Assembly: GCA_026129185.1 (NCBI GenBank)
Contig: JAHCIO010000026.1
Span: forward strand, 3,777-67,776
Reading direction: 5' to 3'
Source of the DNA: Promineifilum sp019695075
Lineage (GTDB): Bacteria > Chloroflexota > Anaerolineae > Promineifilales > Promineifilaceae
Length of the DNA stretch: 64,000 nt
Shown piece after piece: positions 6,618-17,114 of this stretch. A program made the translations under genes and the position numbers. Under the pieces are notes generated by a model. That model made no database searches and was not told the DNA's origin. It was given only the letters and a program-made list of their open reading frames with translations. Position 1 is the stretch's first letter, and each line of letters begins with the position of its first letter.

Positions 6618-8663
6618 ATGAGACGCATCCCCCAACAATACCATTTCGCTATCTCGGCGGCCGCCCTCCTCCTCCTCGCCCTTTTTCTCCGCCTGCGCGG
6701 GCTGGACACGACCGGGCTGTGGGGCGACCAGGCGTTCACGCTTAACACGGCCATGCGCTGGGTCAACGGCGGGCCGCTGCCGCTGGCGGCCAACAAGTCG
6801 TCGGTCGGCTTCGTCAACCCGCCGCTGATCGAGTACCTCTACGGCGCGGCTCTCTTCCTCTGGCGCGACATCCTCAGCGTCTCGCTGCTGACGCTGCTGG
6901 GCGGGCTGGCGGCCGTGGTCGTCACCGGGGCGGTGACGGCGCGCCTCTTCGGCCGCCGCGCCGGCCTGTGGGCCATGCTCGCCTTCGCCGCCGCGCCGTG
7001 GGCCGTCTTCTGGAGCCAGCTCATCTGGAATCAGACGATGGTGCCGCCGTTTGCCGCGCTGGCGTTGGGCGGGCTGCTGCTGTACCTGTTCGACCGGCCG
7101 CGCGCTGGCTATCTGATCGGCAGCTTCGCCGCCGCCGCGGCCATGATCCAGGTGCATCCCGGCTCGGCCGGGCAACTGCTGACCATCGCCCTGGCCCTGC
7201 TACTCTACCGGCGGCGCGTCCGCCCGGCCCACCTGCTGGCCGCCGCGGCCGTCTTCGCCCTGCTCTTCGCGCCCTACCTGCTCTACCAGATGGGCACGGG
7301 CTGGGCCGACCTGGCCACCGTGCGGGCGCTGGCCGGGCAGGAAGCGACGTTCAGCGGCGCGGCCGTGCTGCTGAGCCTTGACCTGTTGCGCGCCCAGGGG
7401 CTATATCGCGCCGTACCGGGCGTGGAGGCGTTCGACGCCCTGGCGGTCGGCCTGTTTGTGGCCGCGCTGGTCGTCGTCGTGTGGCTCGTGGCCAGGGAAT
7501 TTAACGTCAGGGCGCAAAGGGGCAAGGACGCCAGGGAGGCAAGGGAGCAGGGGCGCAGGGGAGCGAGGGAGGCGCTCGGCGTCGTGCTGCTGTGGCTGGT
7601 CGTTCCACTGCTATTCTATCTGCGCACGGCCGTCTACCTGCAAAACTACTACCTCGTCGGCCAGTGGCCGGCGCCGTTCATCATTCTGGGCGTCGGCATA
7701 GCCGCCGCTCAGCGTGGCGCGATTCTCCCGAATCGCGTTCCCAGTGGCGCGATTCTCCCGAATCGCGTTCCCAGTGGCGCGATTCTCCCGAATCGCGTTC
7801 CGCGCTGGAGGGGAAGCGCGATTCTGGAGAATCGCGCCACGCGGTGGCTGGTGGCCGCGCCCGTGCTGGCGCTGGTGGCCTTCCAGGTGTTCTTCTCACT
7901 GCGCTACCAGGACGCCCGCGCCGCCGGCGACGGCCCGGCGCTGCAAGTGCGCCACGCCCGCGCCCTCATCGACCAATCCAATCGCCTGCTGGCCGAGCGG
8001 CCCGGCTGCCGCCTCGTCGGCCTGGGCCACGGCGCGCAGGTGGAAACGTCTGACCTGGCTCTGCTGGTGGAATTCACCGACCCAGCGCGGGCGCTGCTGG
8101 CCGACGGCGACCTGGCCCTGCCGCTGCCGTCCCCCTGCGCGGTGGCGCTCGACGCCCGGCCGGGCAGCCGCGCCGCCTACGTGCTGGCCGCCGAAGCGCA
8201 GCCTATCCCCGGCGCGGGTGTCACGGTCAAGGATCAGGCGTGGACGTTCTACGACTGGGCCGAGGGGCCGCGCGGCGAGACGGCCGGCGCGCCGCGCTGG
8301 GACGCCGCCCTGCTGGTGGGCACGTTCACCGGCCAGCCGACGCCCGGCCGCGACCTGACGCTGGCGCTGACGTGGGAGGCGCTGGCCCGGCCGGCGGCGG
8401 CCTACCACTTCGGCGCGTATCTTCTGGACGCGAACAACCAGGTCATTGCCCAGCACGACGGCCCCGGTTTCGACAGCGCCCAGTGGCGCGCCGGCGACCG
8501 CTTCGTCACCTTCCAGCCGTTGCCCGTGCCCGCGGACCTGCCCCCCGGCAACTACCGCGCCGCCGTGGCCCTCTACACCTGGCCCGACATCGTCCGCGTC
8601 CCCCTGGCCGACGGCACAGACCTGGCCACCGTGGCGACGTGGACGGTTCCGGTGGGGGAGTAG
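6618..8663 (+). CDS. GT-C-family membrane glycosyltransferase-like protein (PMT/ArnT type)
   Basis: 681 residues. The N-terminal ~440 contain about ten hydrophobic segments in the order typical of dolichyl-phosphate-mannose or undecaprenyl-phosphate sugar transferases. The first extracytoplasmic loop has GLWGDQAF where many family members carry an acidic pair. It is followed by a soluble beta domain (about 520-681; GRDLTLALTWEAL, PGNYRAAVALY) resembling the tail of the gene at 1-1059. Such enzymes move sugars from lipid carriers to proteins or lipids on the outer face. Two dispersed repeats are translated inside it: a CGCAAAG-like stretch (about residues 295-315) and three tandem copies of GAILPNRVPS (about 365-408) between membrane segments. 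Donor and acceptor are unknown. Confidence 0.75.
   Translation: MRRIPQQYHFAISAAALLLLALFLRLRGLDTTGLWGDQAFTLNTAMRWVNGGPLPLAANKSSVGFVNPPLIEYLYGAALFLWRDILSVSLLTLLGGLAAVVVTGAVTARLFGRRAGLWAMLAFAAAPWAVFWSQLIWNQTMVPPFAALALGGLLLYLFDRPRAGYLIGSFAAAAAMIQVHPGSAGQLLTIALALLLYRRRVRPAHLLAAAAVFALLFAPYLLYQMGTGWADLATVRALAGQEATFSGAAVLLSLDLLRAQGLYRAVPGVEAFDALAVGLFVAALVVVVWLVAREFNVRAQRGKDAREAREQGRRGAREALGVVLLWLVVPLLFYLRTAVYLQNYYLVGQWPAPFIILGVGIAAAQRGAILPNRVPSGAILPNRVPSGAILPNRVPRWRGSAILENRATRWLVAAPVLALVAFQVFFSLRYQDARAAGDGPALQVRHARALIDQSNRLLAERPGCRLVGLGHGAQVETSDLALLVEFTDPARALLADGDLALPLPSPCAVALDARPGSRAAYVLAAEAQPIPGAGVTVKDQAWTFYDWAEGPRGETAGAPRWDAALLVGTFTGQPTPGRDLTLALTWEALARPAAAYHFGAYLLDANNQVIAQHDGPGFDSAQWRAGDRFVTFQPLPVPADLPPGNYRAAVALYTWPDIVRVPLADGTDLATVATWTVPVGE
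7711..7842. repeat. Three 30-bp palindromic repeats plus a variant, inside a reading frame
   Basis: Units at 7711-7740, 7741-7770 and 7771-7800 each contain GCGCGATTCTCCCGAATCGCG, a hairpin with 7-bp arms. A fourth variant in 7816-7840 has GCGATTCTGGAGAATCGC, a perfect palindrome. The unit length of 30 is a multiple of three, so the frame stays open. The same unit occurs between genes at 1061-1087. Confidence 0.9.
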
Positions 8664-8665
8664 GG

Positions 8666-8765
8666 GCGACGGACGACCGCTGACGGCCGACCACTGACCG
8701 CTGACAGCCGACAGCCGACCACAGACTGACCTACTGAATACTGAATACTGAATACTGACCTACTG
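8666..8765. repeat. Low-complexity GACCGCTGACGGCC / CTGAATACTGAATA repeat
   Basis: A 100-bp stretch of degenerate GCCGACC and ACTGACC units is followed by ACTGAATACTGAATACTGA. A similar composite occurs at 60862-60965, and shorter versions are found inside three reading frames (4881-5075, 21447-21486, about 45100-45117). It fills most of the 217-bp gap before 8881. Confidence 0.75.
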
Positions 8766-8880
8766 AACACTGCCCCTCCATGTGCGTTTGCTTGGGCCGC
8801 ATGGCACGCGGGCGGGTCATCGGCTATAGTACCGGGGCGGTCGCGTCCGCTATCCCATACGCGGCCGCCGAACATACCCT

Positions 8881-9669
8881 ATGACCGCTGAAGATGAACT
8901 ACCGCTCGTCCAACCGCGCGACAACCGCCCGTGGCGCTTCGACCGCGTTGTGCCGCTGCTCATCCGGCCGCGCCAGACGCTGACCGACATCGTCGCCGGC
9001 GACCGGCCGCAGTGGCGCGTGCCCATTGTCCTGCTGCTGCTGGCCACGGTGATCCACGCTCTCGTCGCCGGCAGCATCAAGGCCGCCGCCAGCGCCGCCG
9101 GCGAGGTCGTCCTGCCGCCCAACTTCGAGTTCTACACGCCGGAGCAGCAGGCCCAATTCCAGCAGGCGGCCACAGCCACCAACAACCCGACCTTCAACTA
9201 CATCCTGCCGGCGCTGGGCGCGGCGCTGAGCGCGCTGCTGCTGTGGCTGCTGGTGAGCTGGCTGCTGCACCTGGTGCTGACCCTACTCGGCGGGCGCGGC
9301 ACAAGCCAGGGGGCGATCAACGTCGTCGCCTGGGCCAGCTTGCCGTTCGTCCTACGCGCCGTGGTGCAGATTGTGGCCATGCTGATGACTGACCAGCTCG
9401 TCGGCGGCAGCGGCCTGGCCGGCTTCGCTCCGGCCGGCGATGGCTCGTTGCGCGTCTTCCTGGCCTCGGTGCTGGGGCAGATCGACCTGTACGCCATCTG
9501 GCACATCATCCTTGTCTACATCGGCGCGCGGCTCAGCAGCCGGCTGCCGCGCGGCAAGTGCTGGCTGGCGGTGCTGCTGGTCTTCGCCCTGGTCATGGGC
9601 GTGCGCGCCCTGCCCGATGTGGTGCTGGCTCGCTTCGGCGACCTGACCATCATCCAGCCCTTCCTATAG
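8881..9669 (+). CDS. YIP1-family membrane protein
   Basis: 262 residues with about five membrane segments. The N-terminal pattern (LIRPRQTLTDIVAGDRPQWRVP, then the first hydrophobic helix), the central SWLLHLVLTLLGGRGT and the VAWASLPFVLRAVVQIV helix match the bacterial YIP1/DUF1282 style. Family members are poorly characterised and often lie beside ABC exporters. Here the next gene, 11 bases downstream, is a MacB-type ATPase, so a role in that system or simple co-expression is plausible. No ribosome site is obvious; a TATAGT -10-like element lies at 8824. Confidence 0.65.
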   Translation: MTAEDELPLVQPRDNRPWRFDRVVPLLIRPRQTLTDIVAGDRPQWRVPIVLLLLATVIHALVAGSIKAAASAAGEVVLPPNFEFYTPEQQAQFQQAATATNNPTFNYILPALGAALSALLLWLLVSWLLHLVLTLLGGRGTSQGAINVVAWASLPFVLRAVVQIVAMLMTDQLVGGSGLAGFAPAGDGSLRVFLASVLGQIDLYAIWHIILVYIGARLSSRLPRGKCWLAVLLVFALVMGVRALPDVVLARFGDLTIIQPFL

Positions 9670-9680
9670 CCGCGCCGCCT

Positions 9681-10454
<774 letters not shown>

Positions 10455-10458
10455 GCTT

Positions 10459-12366
10459 ATGAACAAGACGCAGCACAGTCTGAGACGGGTTCTGCCGGCG
10501 GCGTTGCTGGCCCTGCTGCTGGCGCTGGCACTCTATCCGGCCGCCGGCCGGGCACAGGACGCCACGGCCACCCCTACGGCAACCACCGCCCCGGCCGAGG
10601 CCACGCCCACGACGCCCACCGACAACGGCAACCTGAGCATCAACTCGGTTCAGCCGGGCACGGTCGTCAACACCGGCGACACCGAGATCGTCGTCACCGG
10701 CACGGGCTTTGTCAATGGCTCGGTCGTCGTTCTGTCGAACTGGGGCGGGCTGGAGACGACCTACGTCAGCCGCCAGGTGCTGCGGGCCAACGTGCCCACC
10801 GGCGTGCCCGCCGGGTCATACGATGTCCAGGTGGTCAACCCCGACGCGGCCACGGCCGTGCTGCGCGGCGCGCTGGCCGTCGTCCCGCCCGCCGGGCCGA
10901 CGGACACGCCGGAGCCGTCGCCCACGCCCGCGCCGACCGATTTCATCCGGCCGCTGCTGGTGGTGCAGTCCTACGGGGCCAGCGCGCCGCAGATCACCCC
11001 CGGCCAGAACCTCGATTTCGAGATGACCATCGTCAACGCCGGGCAGGCCGCGGCCGCCAATGTCCTGGCCACCTTTGTCAGCGGCGACTTCGTGCCCCGC
11101 GCCACCGGCGGCGTCCGCGCCCTGGGCACGCTCGCGCCCGGCCAGCCGATCCGCTTCTGGCAGCCGCTCTTCGCCACCGACGAGTTGCGCGGCAAAGACC
11201 AGGCCGTGCTCAAGGTGACGACGACCTACACCGACATCAACGGCCAGAGCTATGAGTCGTCGTTTGAGTTGAGCTTCCCGGTCGTGCCCCAGGCCGGCGG
11301 CGGCGCGGCAGCCACGGCGACGCCAACGGCCACGCCGACGGGCACGCCCGGCCCCCGGCTGCGCCCGCAACTGCTCGTCACCGGTTACGCCACCGACCCG
11401 GAGCAACTCCAGCCCGGCGTGCCCTTCGCCCTGACGATGAACGTCAGCAACGAGGGCGAAGCCAATGCCCGCAACGTCACCCTCATCGTCGGCGGCGGCA
11501 GCGCCGGCTCCGGCAGCGTCGACGGCACGCCGGAAGCGGGCGGCGTCTCCGGCGCGGGCGGCTCCTTCACCGAGTTCGCCCCCATCGGTTCGTCGAACGT
11601 CAGCCGGCTGGGCAACCTGCGCGCCGGCGACGGGCTGGACGTGACCCAGCAGCTCATCGTTAACACGACGACCAAGCCGGGGGCCTACCCGGTCAAGGTG
11701 TCCTTCGTCTATACCGACGACACCGGCGCCAGCTTCACCGACGACCAGGTGATCACGTTGCTCGTCTTCCAGCAGCCGCAGGTGGAGATGAACTTCTACA
11801 CCACCGCGCCGACGCTCTTTGCCGGCGAGACGGGCGGGCTGCCGCTGCAACTGGTCAACAGCGGGCGCACTTCGGCCGTCTTCGGCAACTTCAGCGTCAC
11901 TGCCGAGAACGCCGATCTGCTGAACAACGCCATCTTCGTCGGCGCGCTGGAGCCGGGCGGCTTCTTCCCGCTGGACGCGATGATCACCCCCTTCGAGCCG
12001 GGGCCGCTAGACCTGCAGCTAAGCGTCACCTACACCGACGACTTCAACCGCCCGGCGATCATCACCGACACTCTGACCATCGAGGTGCTGGAGGCCGCGC
12101 CGGTGGAGCCGGAGGGGCCGGTGCTGGGGCCGGACGGCCTGCCCATTGATGACGGCGGCGAAGCGCCGGTCGATGACGGCAGCGGCGGCAGCCAGGAAAG
12201 CCTGGGCCAGCGCATCTGGCGCTTCATCCGCGGCCTGCTGGGTCTGGGCAGCGAACCGGCCAGCGGCGACCAGCCAACCTTTGACCAGGGCGCGCCCATT
12301 GACGGCTCCGACGGAGCCATCGAAGAGGGCGTGCCCATCGACGGCTCCGGCGAGTTCGTGCCCTGA
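10459..12366 (+). CDS. Secreted IPT/TIG plus CARDB-like repeat protein in a MacB cluster
   Basis: 635 residues from the ATG at 10459. A Sec signal peptide ends near AAGRAQ. A Thr/Pro linker is followed by an IPT/TIG-like Ig domain (SINSVQPGTVVNTGDTEIVVTGTGF) and then three CARDB-like beta domains (LLVVQSYGASAPQITPG; LLVTGYATDPEQLQPGV; VEMNFYTTAPTLFAGE). The C-terminus is Gly/Asp/Pro-rich. It lies between the ATPase (9681) and the permease (12387), the place usually held by a HlyD/MacA adaptor, and shows no lipoyl or hairpin domain. I infer an extracytoplasmic partner or substrate of that ABC system. Related COG1361-type proteins are annotated as S-layer-like. Confidence 0.7.
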   Translation: MNKTQHSLRRVLPAALLALLLALALYPAAGRAQDATATPTATTAPAEATPTTPTDNGNLSINSVQPGTVVNTGDTEIVVTGTGFVNGSVVVLSNWGGLETTYVSRQVLRANVPTGVPAGSYDVQVVNPDAATAVLRGALAVVPPAGPTDTPEPSPTPAPTDFIRPLLVVQSYGASAPQITPGQNLDFEMTIVNAGQAAAANVLATFVSGDFVPRATGGVRALGTLAPGQPIRFWQPLFATDELRGKDQAVLKVTTTYTDINGQSYESSFELSFPVVPQAGGGAAATATPTATPTGTPGPRLRPQLLVTGYATDPEQLQPGVPFALTMNVSNEGEANARNVTLIVGGGSAGSGSVDGTPEAGGVSGAGGSFTEFAPIGSSNVSRLGNLRAGDGLDVTQQLIVNTTTKPGAYPVKVSFVYTDDTGASFTDDQVITLLVFQQPQVEMNFYTTAPTLFAGETGGLPLQLVNSGRTSAVFGNFSVTAENADLLNNAIFVGALEPGGFFPLDAMITPFEPGPLDLQLSVTYTDDFNRPAIITDTLTIEVLEAAPVEPEGPVLGPDGLPIDDGGEAPVDDGSGGSQESLGQRIWRFIRGLLGLGSEPASGDQPTFDQGAPIDGSDGAIEEGVPIDGSGEFVP

Positions 12367-12386
12367 CGTTTCATGGGGATTGAGCG

Positions 12387-13706
12387 ATGAAGTTAACCGA
12401 CCTGATCGCCCTCATCTGGAGTAACCTGGCCCGGCGCAAGGGGCGCGTGGCCCTGACGGCCATTGGCGTGGTCATCGGCACGACGGCCGTCGTCCTGCTC
12501 GTCTCGCTCGGCGTCGGCTTGCAGCAGAACGCGCAGTCGCAGCTGGGCGGCATCGGCGACCTGACGCGCATCACCGTCTACCCCGGCTTCTCCGAGACAG
12601 GCGGCGCGGTCGTCATGGACGCGCAGGGTAACGGCGCGCCGGCCCAGACCGCGCCGCTGAACGAGGCGGCCCTGCAGGCCATCGCCGCCATTCCGGGCGT
12701 CACCGCCGTCATCCCGCAGGACTACTTCATGGGCGGGGCGACGATCAAGATCGGCCGGCTGGAGGGCGGCGGCAGCATCATCGGCGCGGGCACGGAGGAG
12801 CTATCCGCGCTGGGCGTGACCGCGGCCCAGGGCACGACCGATCTGGCCCGCGGGACGATCATCGTCGGCTCGCAGGTGGCCAACAACTTCTACGACCCGC
12901 GCCTGCGCCCCGGCCAGGAGCCGCCCGCCCCGCCCGACCTGTATGACCAGTCATTGACCATCGAACTGATCAAGTGGGCGGAGGACGGCACGGAGATCCG
13001 CAAGAAGGTGCGCGCCCGCGTGGCCGGCGTGCTCGACGAGGCCCGCGACGAGCCGGACTGGTCGATCTACATGCCCCTGAGCGACGTGGAGGGCTATAAC
13101 ACCTGGTCAACCGGCCAGCGCATCGACCGCAACAAGAACGGCTACAACACGGTCATCGTCAAGGTCGAGGATGTCGATGTCGTCCTCGACGTGACCGACC
13201 AGATCACCGCCCTGGGCTTCCAGGCCTACACGCCGCAGTCGTTTGTGCAGGGCATCAGCGGCTTCTACCTGGTGCTACAGGTCGTCTTCGGGGCCATGGG
13301 GGCCATCGCCCTGCTCGTGGCGGCCATCGGCATCGCCAACACGATGACCATGGCCATCCTGGAGCGGACGCGCGAGATCGGCCTCATGAAGGCCGTCGGG
13401 GCCAGCAACCGCGACGTGCTGGCCATCTTCCTGGGCGAGGCGGCCGGCATCGGCTTCATCGGCGGGCTGGGCGGCGTGCTCATTAGCTGGGGGCTGGGGC
13501 AGGTGCTCAACGTCATCGTCCTGGGCTATCTGGCCGGGCAGGCGGCCCAGACCGGCGCGCCGCCGCCCAGCGGGGCCATTGCCACGCCGCTGTGGTTGCC
13601 GGCGTCGGCGCTGCTCTTCGCGACGTTGATGGGGCTGGCGTCGGGCCTCTACCCGGCCCTCAGCGCGGCGACGTTGGCGCCGGTCGCCGCGCTGAAGTAC
13701 GAGTAG
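12387..13706 (+). CDS. MacB-type FtsX-fold ABC permease
   Basis: 439 residues: one N-terminal membrane helix (RVALTAIGVVIGTTAVVLLVSLGVGL), a large extracytoplasmic MacB periplasmic core domain (about 55-290), and three C-terminal helices with the FtsX pattern (MTMAILERTREIGLMKAVGASNRDVLAIF). The ERTREIG.MKA segment is the coupling region that contacts the ATPase. It is the last gene of the plus-strand cluster 8881-13706. Its stop is seven bases before a perfect hairpin shared with the convergent cluster. The substrate is not evident. Confidence 0.88.
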   Translation: MKLTDLIALIWSNLARRKGRVALTAIGVVIGTTAVVLLVSLGVGLQQNAQSQLGGIGDLTRITVYPGFSETGGAVVMDAQGNGAPAQTAPLNEAALQAIAAIPGVTAVIPQDYFMGGATIKIGRLEGGGSIIGAGTEELSALGVTAAQGTTDLARGTIIVGSQVANNFYDPRLRPGQEPPAPPDLYDQSLTIELIKWAEDGTEIRKKVRARVAGVLDEARDEPDWSIYMPLSDVEGYNTWSTGQRIDRNKNGYNTVIVKVEDVDVVLDVTDQITALGFQAYTPQSFVQGISGFYLVLQVVFGAMGAIALLVAAIGIANTMTMAILERTREIGLMKAVGASNRDVLAIFLGEAAGIGFIGGLGGVLISWGLGQVLNVIVLGYLAGQAAQTGAPPPSGAIATPLWLPASALLFATLMGLASGLYPALSAATLAPVAALKYE

Positions 13707-13713
13707 CTGGGTG

Positions 13714-13752
13714 ATTAGAAACCGGGTTTCTCACCGAAACCCGGTTTCTAAT
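13714..13752. terminator. Perfect 17-bp hairpin between convergent stop codons
   Basis: ATTAGAAACCGGGTTTC (13714-13730), loop TCACC, then its exact reverse complement (13736-13752). It fills the 46-bp gap between the TAG at 13704 and the opposite-strand stop at 13753. The ends are AT-rich rather than T-tracts, so it is either a bidirectional terminator or a dispersed palindrome serving as one. Confidence 0.75.
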
Positions 13753-15000
13753 CTACTCAAAGCGCAGCGCTTCAATGGGGTTCAGCCGCGCGGCGCGCGC
13801 GGCCGGGTAGATGCCGAAGAAGAGGCCGACCGCGGCCGAGAAGCCGACGGCCAGGGCGATGGAGTCGAGGCCCACGGACGTGTCCAGTTGCGGCACGGCC
13901 AGGTCGATGGCCACGGCCCCCAGCGTGCCCAACAGCATGCCCGCCAACCCGCCCAGCAGGGCCAGCACCACCGCTTCGGTCAGAAACTGGCCCAGGATGT
14001 CGCGCCGCTTGGCCCCCACCGCCTTGCGCAGGCCGATCTCCCGCGTCCGCTCCGTCACCGACACGAGCATGATGTTCATGATGCCGATGCCGCCGACCAG
14101 CAGCGAGATGCCGGCGATGGCCCCCAGGAAGAGCGTCAGCACGCTCGTCACCTGGCCGAAGGCCTGGATGAAGTCGCCCTGGGTCAGCATGCGGAAGTCG
14201 TCGTCGTCGCGGAAGGCGATCTGGTGGTTGTTGCGCAGCAGCTCGCCGATGTCGATGATGACGCCGTCGATGGCGGCCTCGTCGGCGGCCTGGACGATGA
14301 TGGCGTCCACCAATAGCTGGCCCGTGCGGGCGCTGCGGGCGTCGAAGAGGCGCTCCTGGGCCGTGGTCAGGGGGATGATGGCGATGTCGTCCTGGCTGCC
14401 GCCGATGCCGGCCGCGCCCTTGGTCGTCAGCAGGCCGATGACGCGGAAGTTGATGCCGTTGATGCGCACTTCCTGGTCGAGCGGGTCGACGTCGTCGGGG
14501 AAGAGGGCGTTGGCGGTGTCCTGGCCGAGGATGACGACGCGCGAGCGGCCGTCGTAGTCTGTCTGGTCGATGTCCCGGCCGCGGGCAATGGTCAGCGTGT
14601 TGACGGCCGTGTAGTTGGGCGTGGCCGCGCGGGCCAGGACGGTGTGGAGGTTGCCGCCGAACTGCAACTCCACCTGCCGGAACATGACCGGGGCGGCGGC
14701 GGCCGCGCCGGGCACGAGGTTGGTGTCGGCGATGTCGGTCGCGTCGCGCACCGTCAGCGAGGACTCATTGAAGGGATCGCTGCCGGGCGGGCCAGGCTGC
14801 TCCTGCACCGGGATGACGAAGATGAGGTTCGTGCCCAGCCCGGAGAACTGATCGGCCACGTAGCGCGTGACGCCATCGCCCAGCGATAGCAGGGTGATGA
14901 CCGCGGCCACGCCGATGAGGATGCCCAGCATGGTCAGCGCGGCGCGCAGCTTGTTGGCCGAGAGGCCGCGCAGGGCAATGCGGATGTTCTCGCTCAGCAT
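13753..15000 (-). CDS. MacB-type ABC permease (second of a tandem pair)
   Basis: 415 residues, MLSENIRIALRGLSANKLRAALTMLGILIGVAAVITLLSLGDG at the start, an extracytoplasmic MacB domain, and C-terminal helices with VTERTREIGLRKAVGAKRRDIL. It is paralogous to the adjacent upstream gene 15004-16245, with the same length and near-identical coupling segments, and starts three bases after that gene's stop. The pair probably forms a heterodimeric permease driven by the ATPase at 16308. Confidence 0.88.
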   Translation of the reverse strand: MLSENIRIALRGLSANKLRAALTMLGILIGVAAVITLLSLGDGVTRYVADQFSGLGTNLIFVIPVQEQPGPPGSDPFNESSLTVRDATDIADTNLVPGAAAAAPVMFRQVELQFGGNLHTVLARAATPNYTAVNTLTIARGRDIDQTDYDGRSRVVILGQDTANALFPDDVDPLDQEVRINGINFRVIGLLTTKGAAGIGGSQDDIAIIPLTTAQERLFDARSARTGQLLVDAIIVQAADEAAIDGVIIDIGELLRNNHQIAFRDDDDFRMLTQGDFIQAFGQVTSVLTLFLGAIAGISLLVGGIGIMNIMLVSVTERTREIGLRKAVGAKRRDILGQFLTEAVVLALLGGLAGMLLGTLGAVAIDLAVPQLDTSVGLDSIALAVGFSAAVGLFFGIYPAARAARLNPIEALRFE

Positions 15001-15003
15001 GGC

Positions 15004-16245
15004 TTACTCATAGCGCAGCGCATCGATGGGGTTCAGCCGCGCCGCGCGCGTGGCCGGGTAGATGCCGAAGAAGAGGCCGACGGCGGCCGAGAACAGGATG
15101 GCCAGGGCGACCGAGTTCCACGCCAGCCGCGCGTCGAGCAAGTCGGAGAAGCGGCTGATGAGCCAGGCCCCGCCCGCGCCCAGCGCCAGCCCGATCAGCC
15201 CGCCGAGGCTGGCCAGGATGATGGCCTCGGTCAGGAATTGCCACAGGATGTCGCGCCGCTTGGCCCCCACGGCTTTGCGCAGGCCGATCTCGCGCGTCCG
15301 CTCGGTGACGGACACGAGCATGATGTTCATGATGCCGATGCCGCCGACGAGCAGCGAGATGCCGGCGATGAGGCCCAGGAAGAGGGTCAGGACGTTGGTG
15401 ATCTGGCTGAGCGCGCCGATGACGTCCGACTGGCTGAGGATGGTGAAGTCCTCCTCGTCGCGGTAGGCGATGCCGCGCGACTCGCGCAGGGCCAGGCCCA
15501 TCTCGACAATGGCCGCGTCCTGCCGCTCCTCGCTGGCCACCTGGGCCAGAATCTGGTCAACACGGTATTCGCCGTCGGCCCGGCGGGCGGGAAAGAGGCG
15601 GCGCTGGGCGGTGTTGAGCGGGATGAGGACGACGTCATCCTGGTCGTTGAAGCCGGAGCCGCCCTTCTCCTCCATCAGGCCGATGACGCGGAAGTTGACG
15701 TTGTTGATGCGGATCGTCTCGCCCACCGGCGGCGTGCCGTCGGGGAAGAGCTGCTCGTAGACGCTCTGGCCCAACACGGCCACGCGCGCGGCGGTGGTCA
15801 CGTCCTGCTCGGTGAAGAAGTCGCCCTCGATGGGGTAGAAGTCGCGCACGTCGGTGTAGTCGGGCGTGGTGCCGGTGACGGTCGTGCGCGCCTCTTCGCC
15901 GCCGCGGGTGACGACGGCCGGGCGGCCATAGGTCGGGGCGACGCGCACCAGGTCGGGCACGGCGCTCGGATTGGCCAGGGCCAGGTAGTCGTCGTTGGTC
16001 AGTTCGGCGCGCACCAGGTCGCCGGTGAATTCGTTGGCGTCGGGCGAGCCGGGCACGACGAAAAGCAGGTTGTTGCCCAACCCCTGGAACTCGGACACAA
16101 CGACGTCCTGGACGCCTTCGCCCACGGAGATGAGCGTGATGACCGCGGCGACGCCGATGATGATGCCCAGCATCGTCAGGACGGCGCGCAGCTTGTTGGC
16201 CAGGAGGCTGCCGAGGGCGAGGCGGGTGTTCAGGGCCAGGTTCAT
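15004..16245 (-). CDS. MacB-type ABC permease (first of a tandem pair)
   Basis: 413 residues beginning MNLALNTRLALGSLLANKLRAVLTMLGIIIGVAAVITLISVGEG, then an extracytoplasmic core (about 50-280) and three C-terminal helices with the VTERTREIGLRKAVGAKRRDIL coupling loop. It is co-transcribed with the paralogous permease downstream and the ATPase and adaptor upstream. Two different half-size permeases in one operon point to a heterodimer. The family exports lipopeptides, antibiotics or lipoproteins; the substrate here is unknown. Confidence 0.88.
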   Translation of the reverse strand: MNLALNTRLALGSLLANKLRAVLTMLGIIIGVAAVITLISVGEGVQDVVVSEFQGLGNNLLFVVPGSPDANEFTGDLVRAELTNDDYLALANPSAVPDLVRVAPTYGRPAVVTRGGEEARTTVTGTTPDYTDVRDFYPIEGDFFTEQDVTTAARVAVLGQSVYEQLFPDGTPPVGETIRINNVNFRVIGLMEEKGGSGFNDQDDVVLIPLNTAQRRLFPARRADGEYRVDQILAQVASEERQDAAIVEMGLALRESRGIAYRDEEDFTILSQSDVIGALSQITNVLTLFLGLIAGISLLVGGIGIMNIMLVSVTERTREIGLRKAVGAKRRDILWQFLTEAIILASLGGLIGLALGAGGAWLISRFSDLLDARLAWNSVALAILFSAAVGLFFGIYPATRAARLNPIDALRYE

Positions 16246-16307
16246 AGGATCAAGAGGCGAATGCCGGGACGCCGGAAAAGAGGGGGCGCGCGGCTGTCCC
16301 GGCGATC

Positions 16308-17111
<804 letters not shown>

Positions 17112-17114
17112 GGT

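Noticed and set aside
7711..7842. Short tandem repeats resembling a CRISPR array
   Set aside because: The 30-bp units are directly adjacent with no unique spacers, and there are no cas genes; they are translated in frame.
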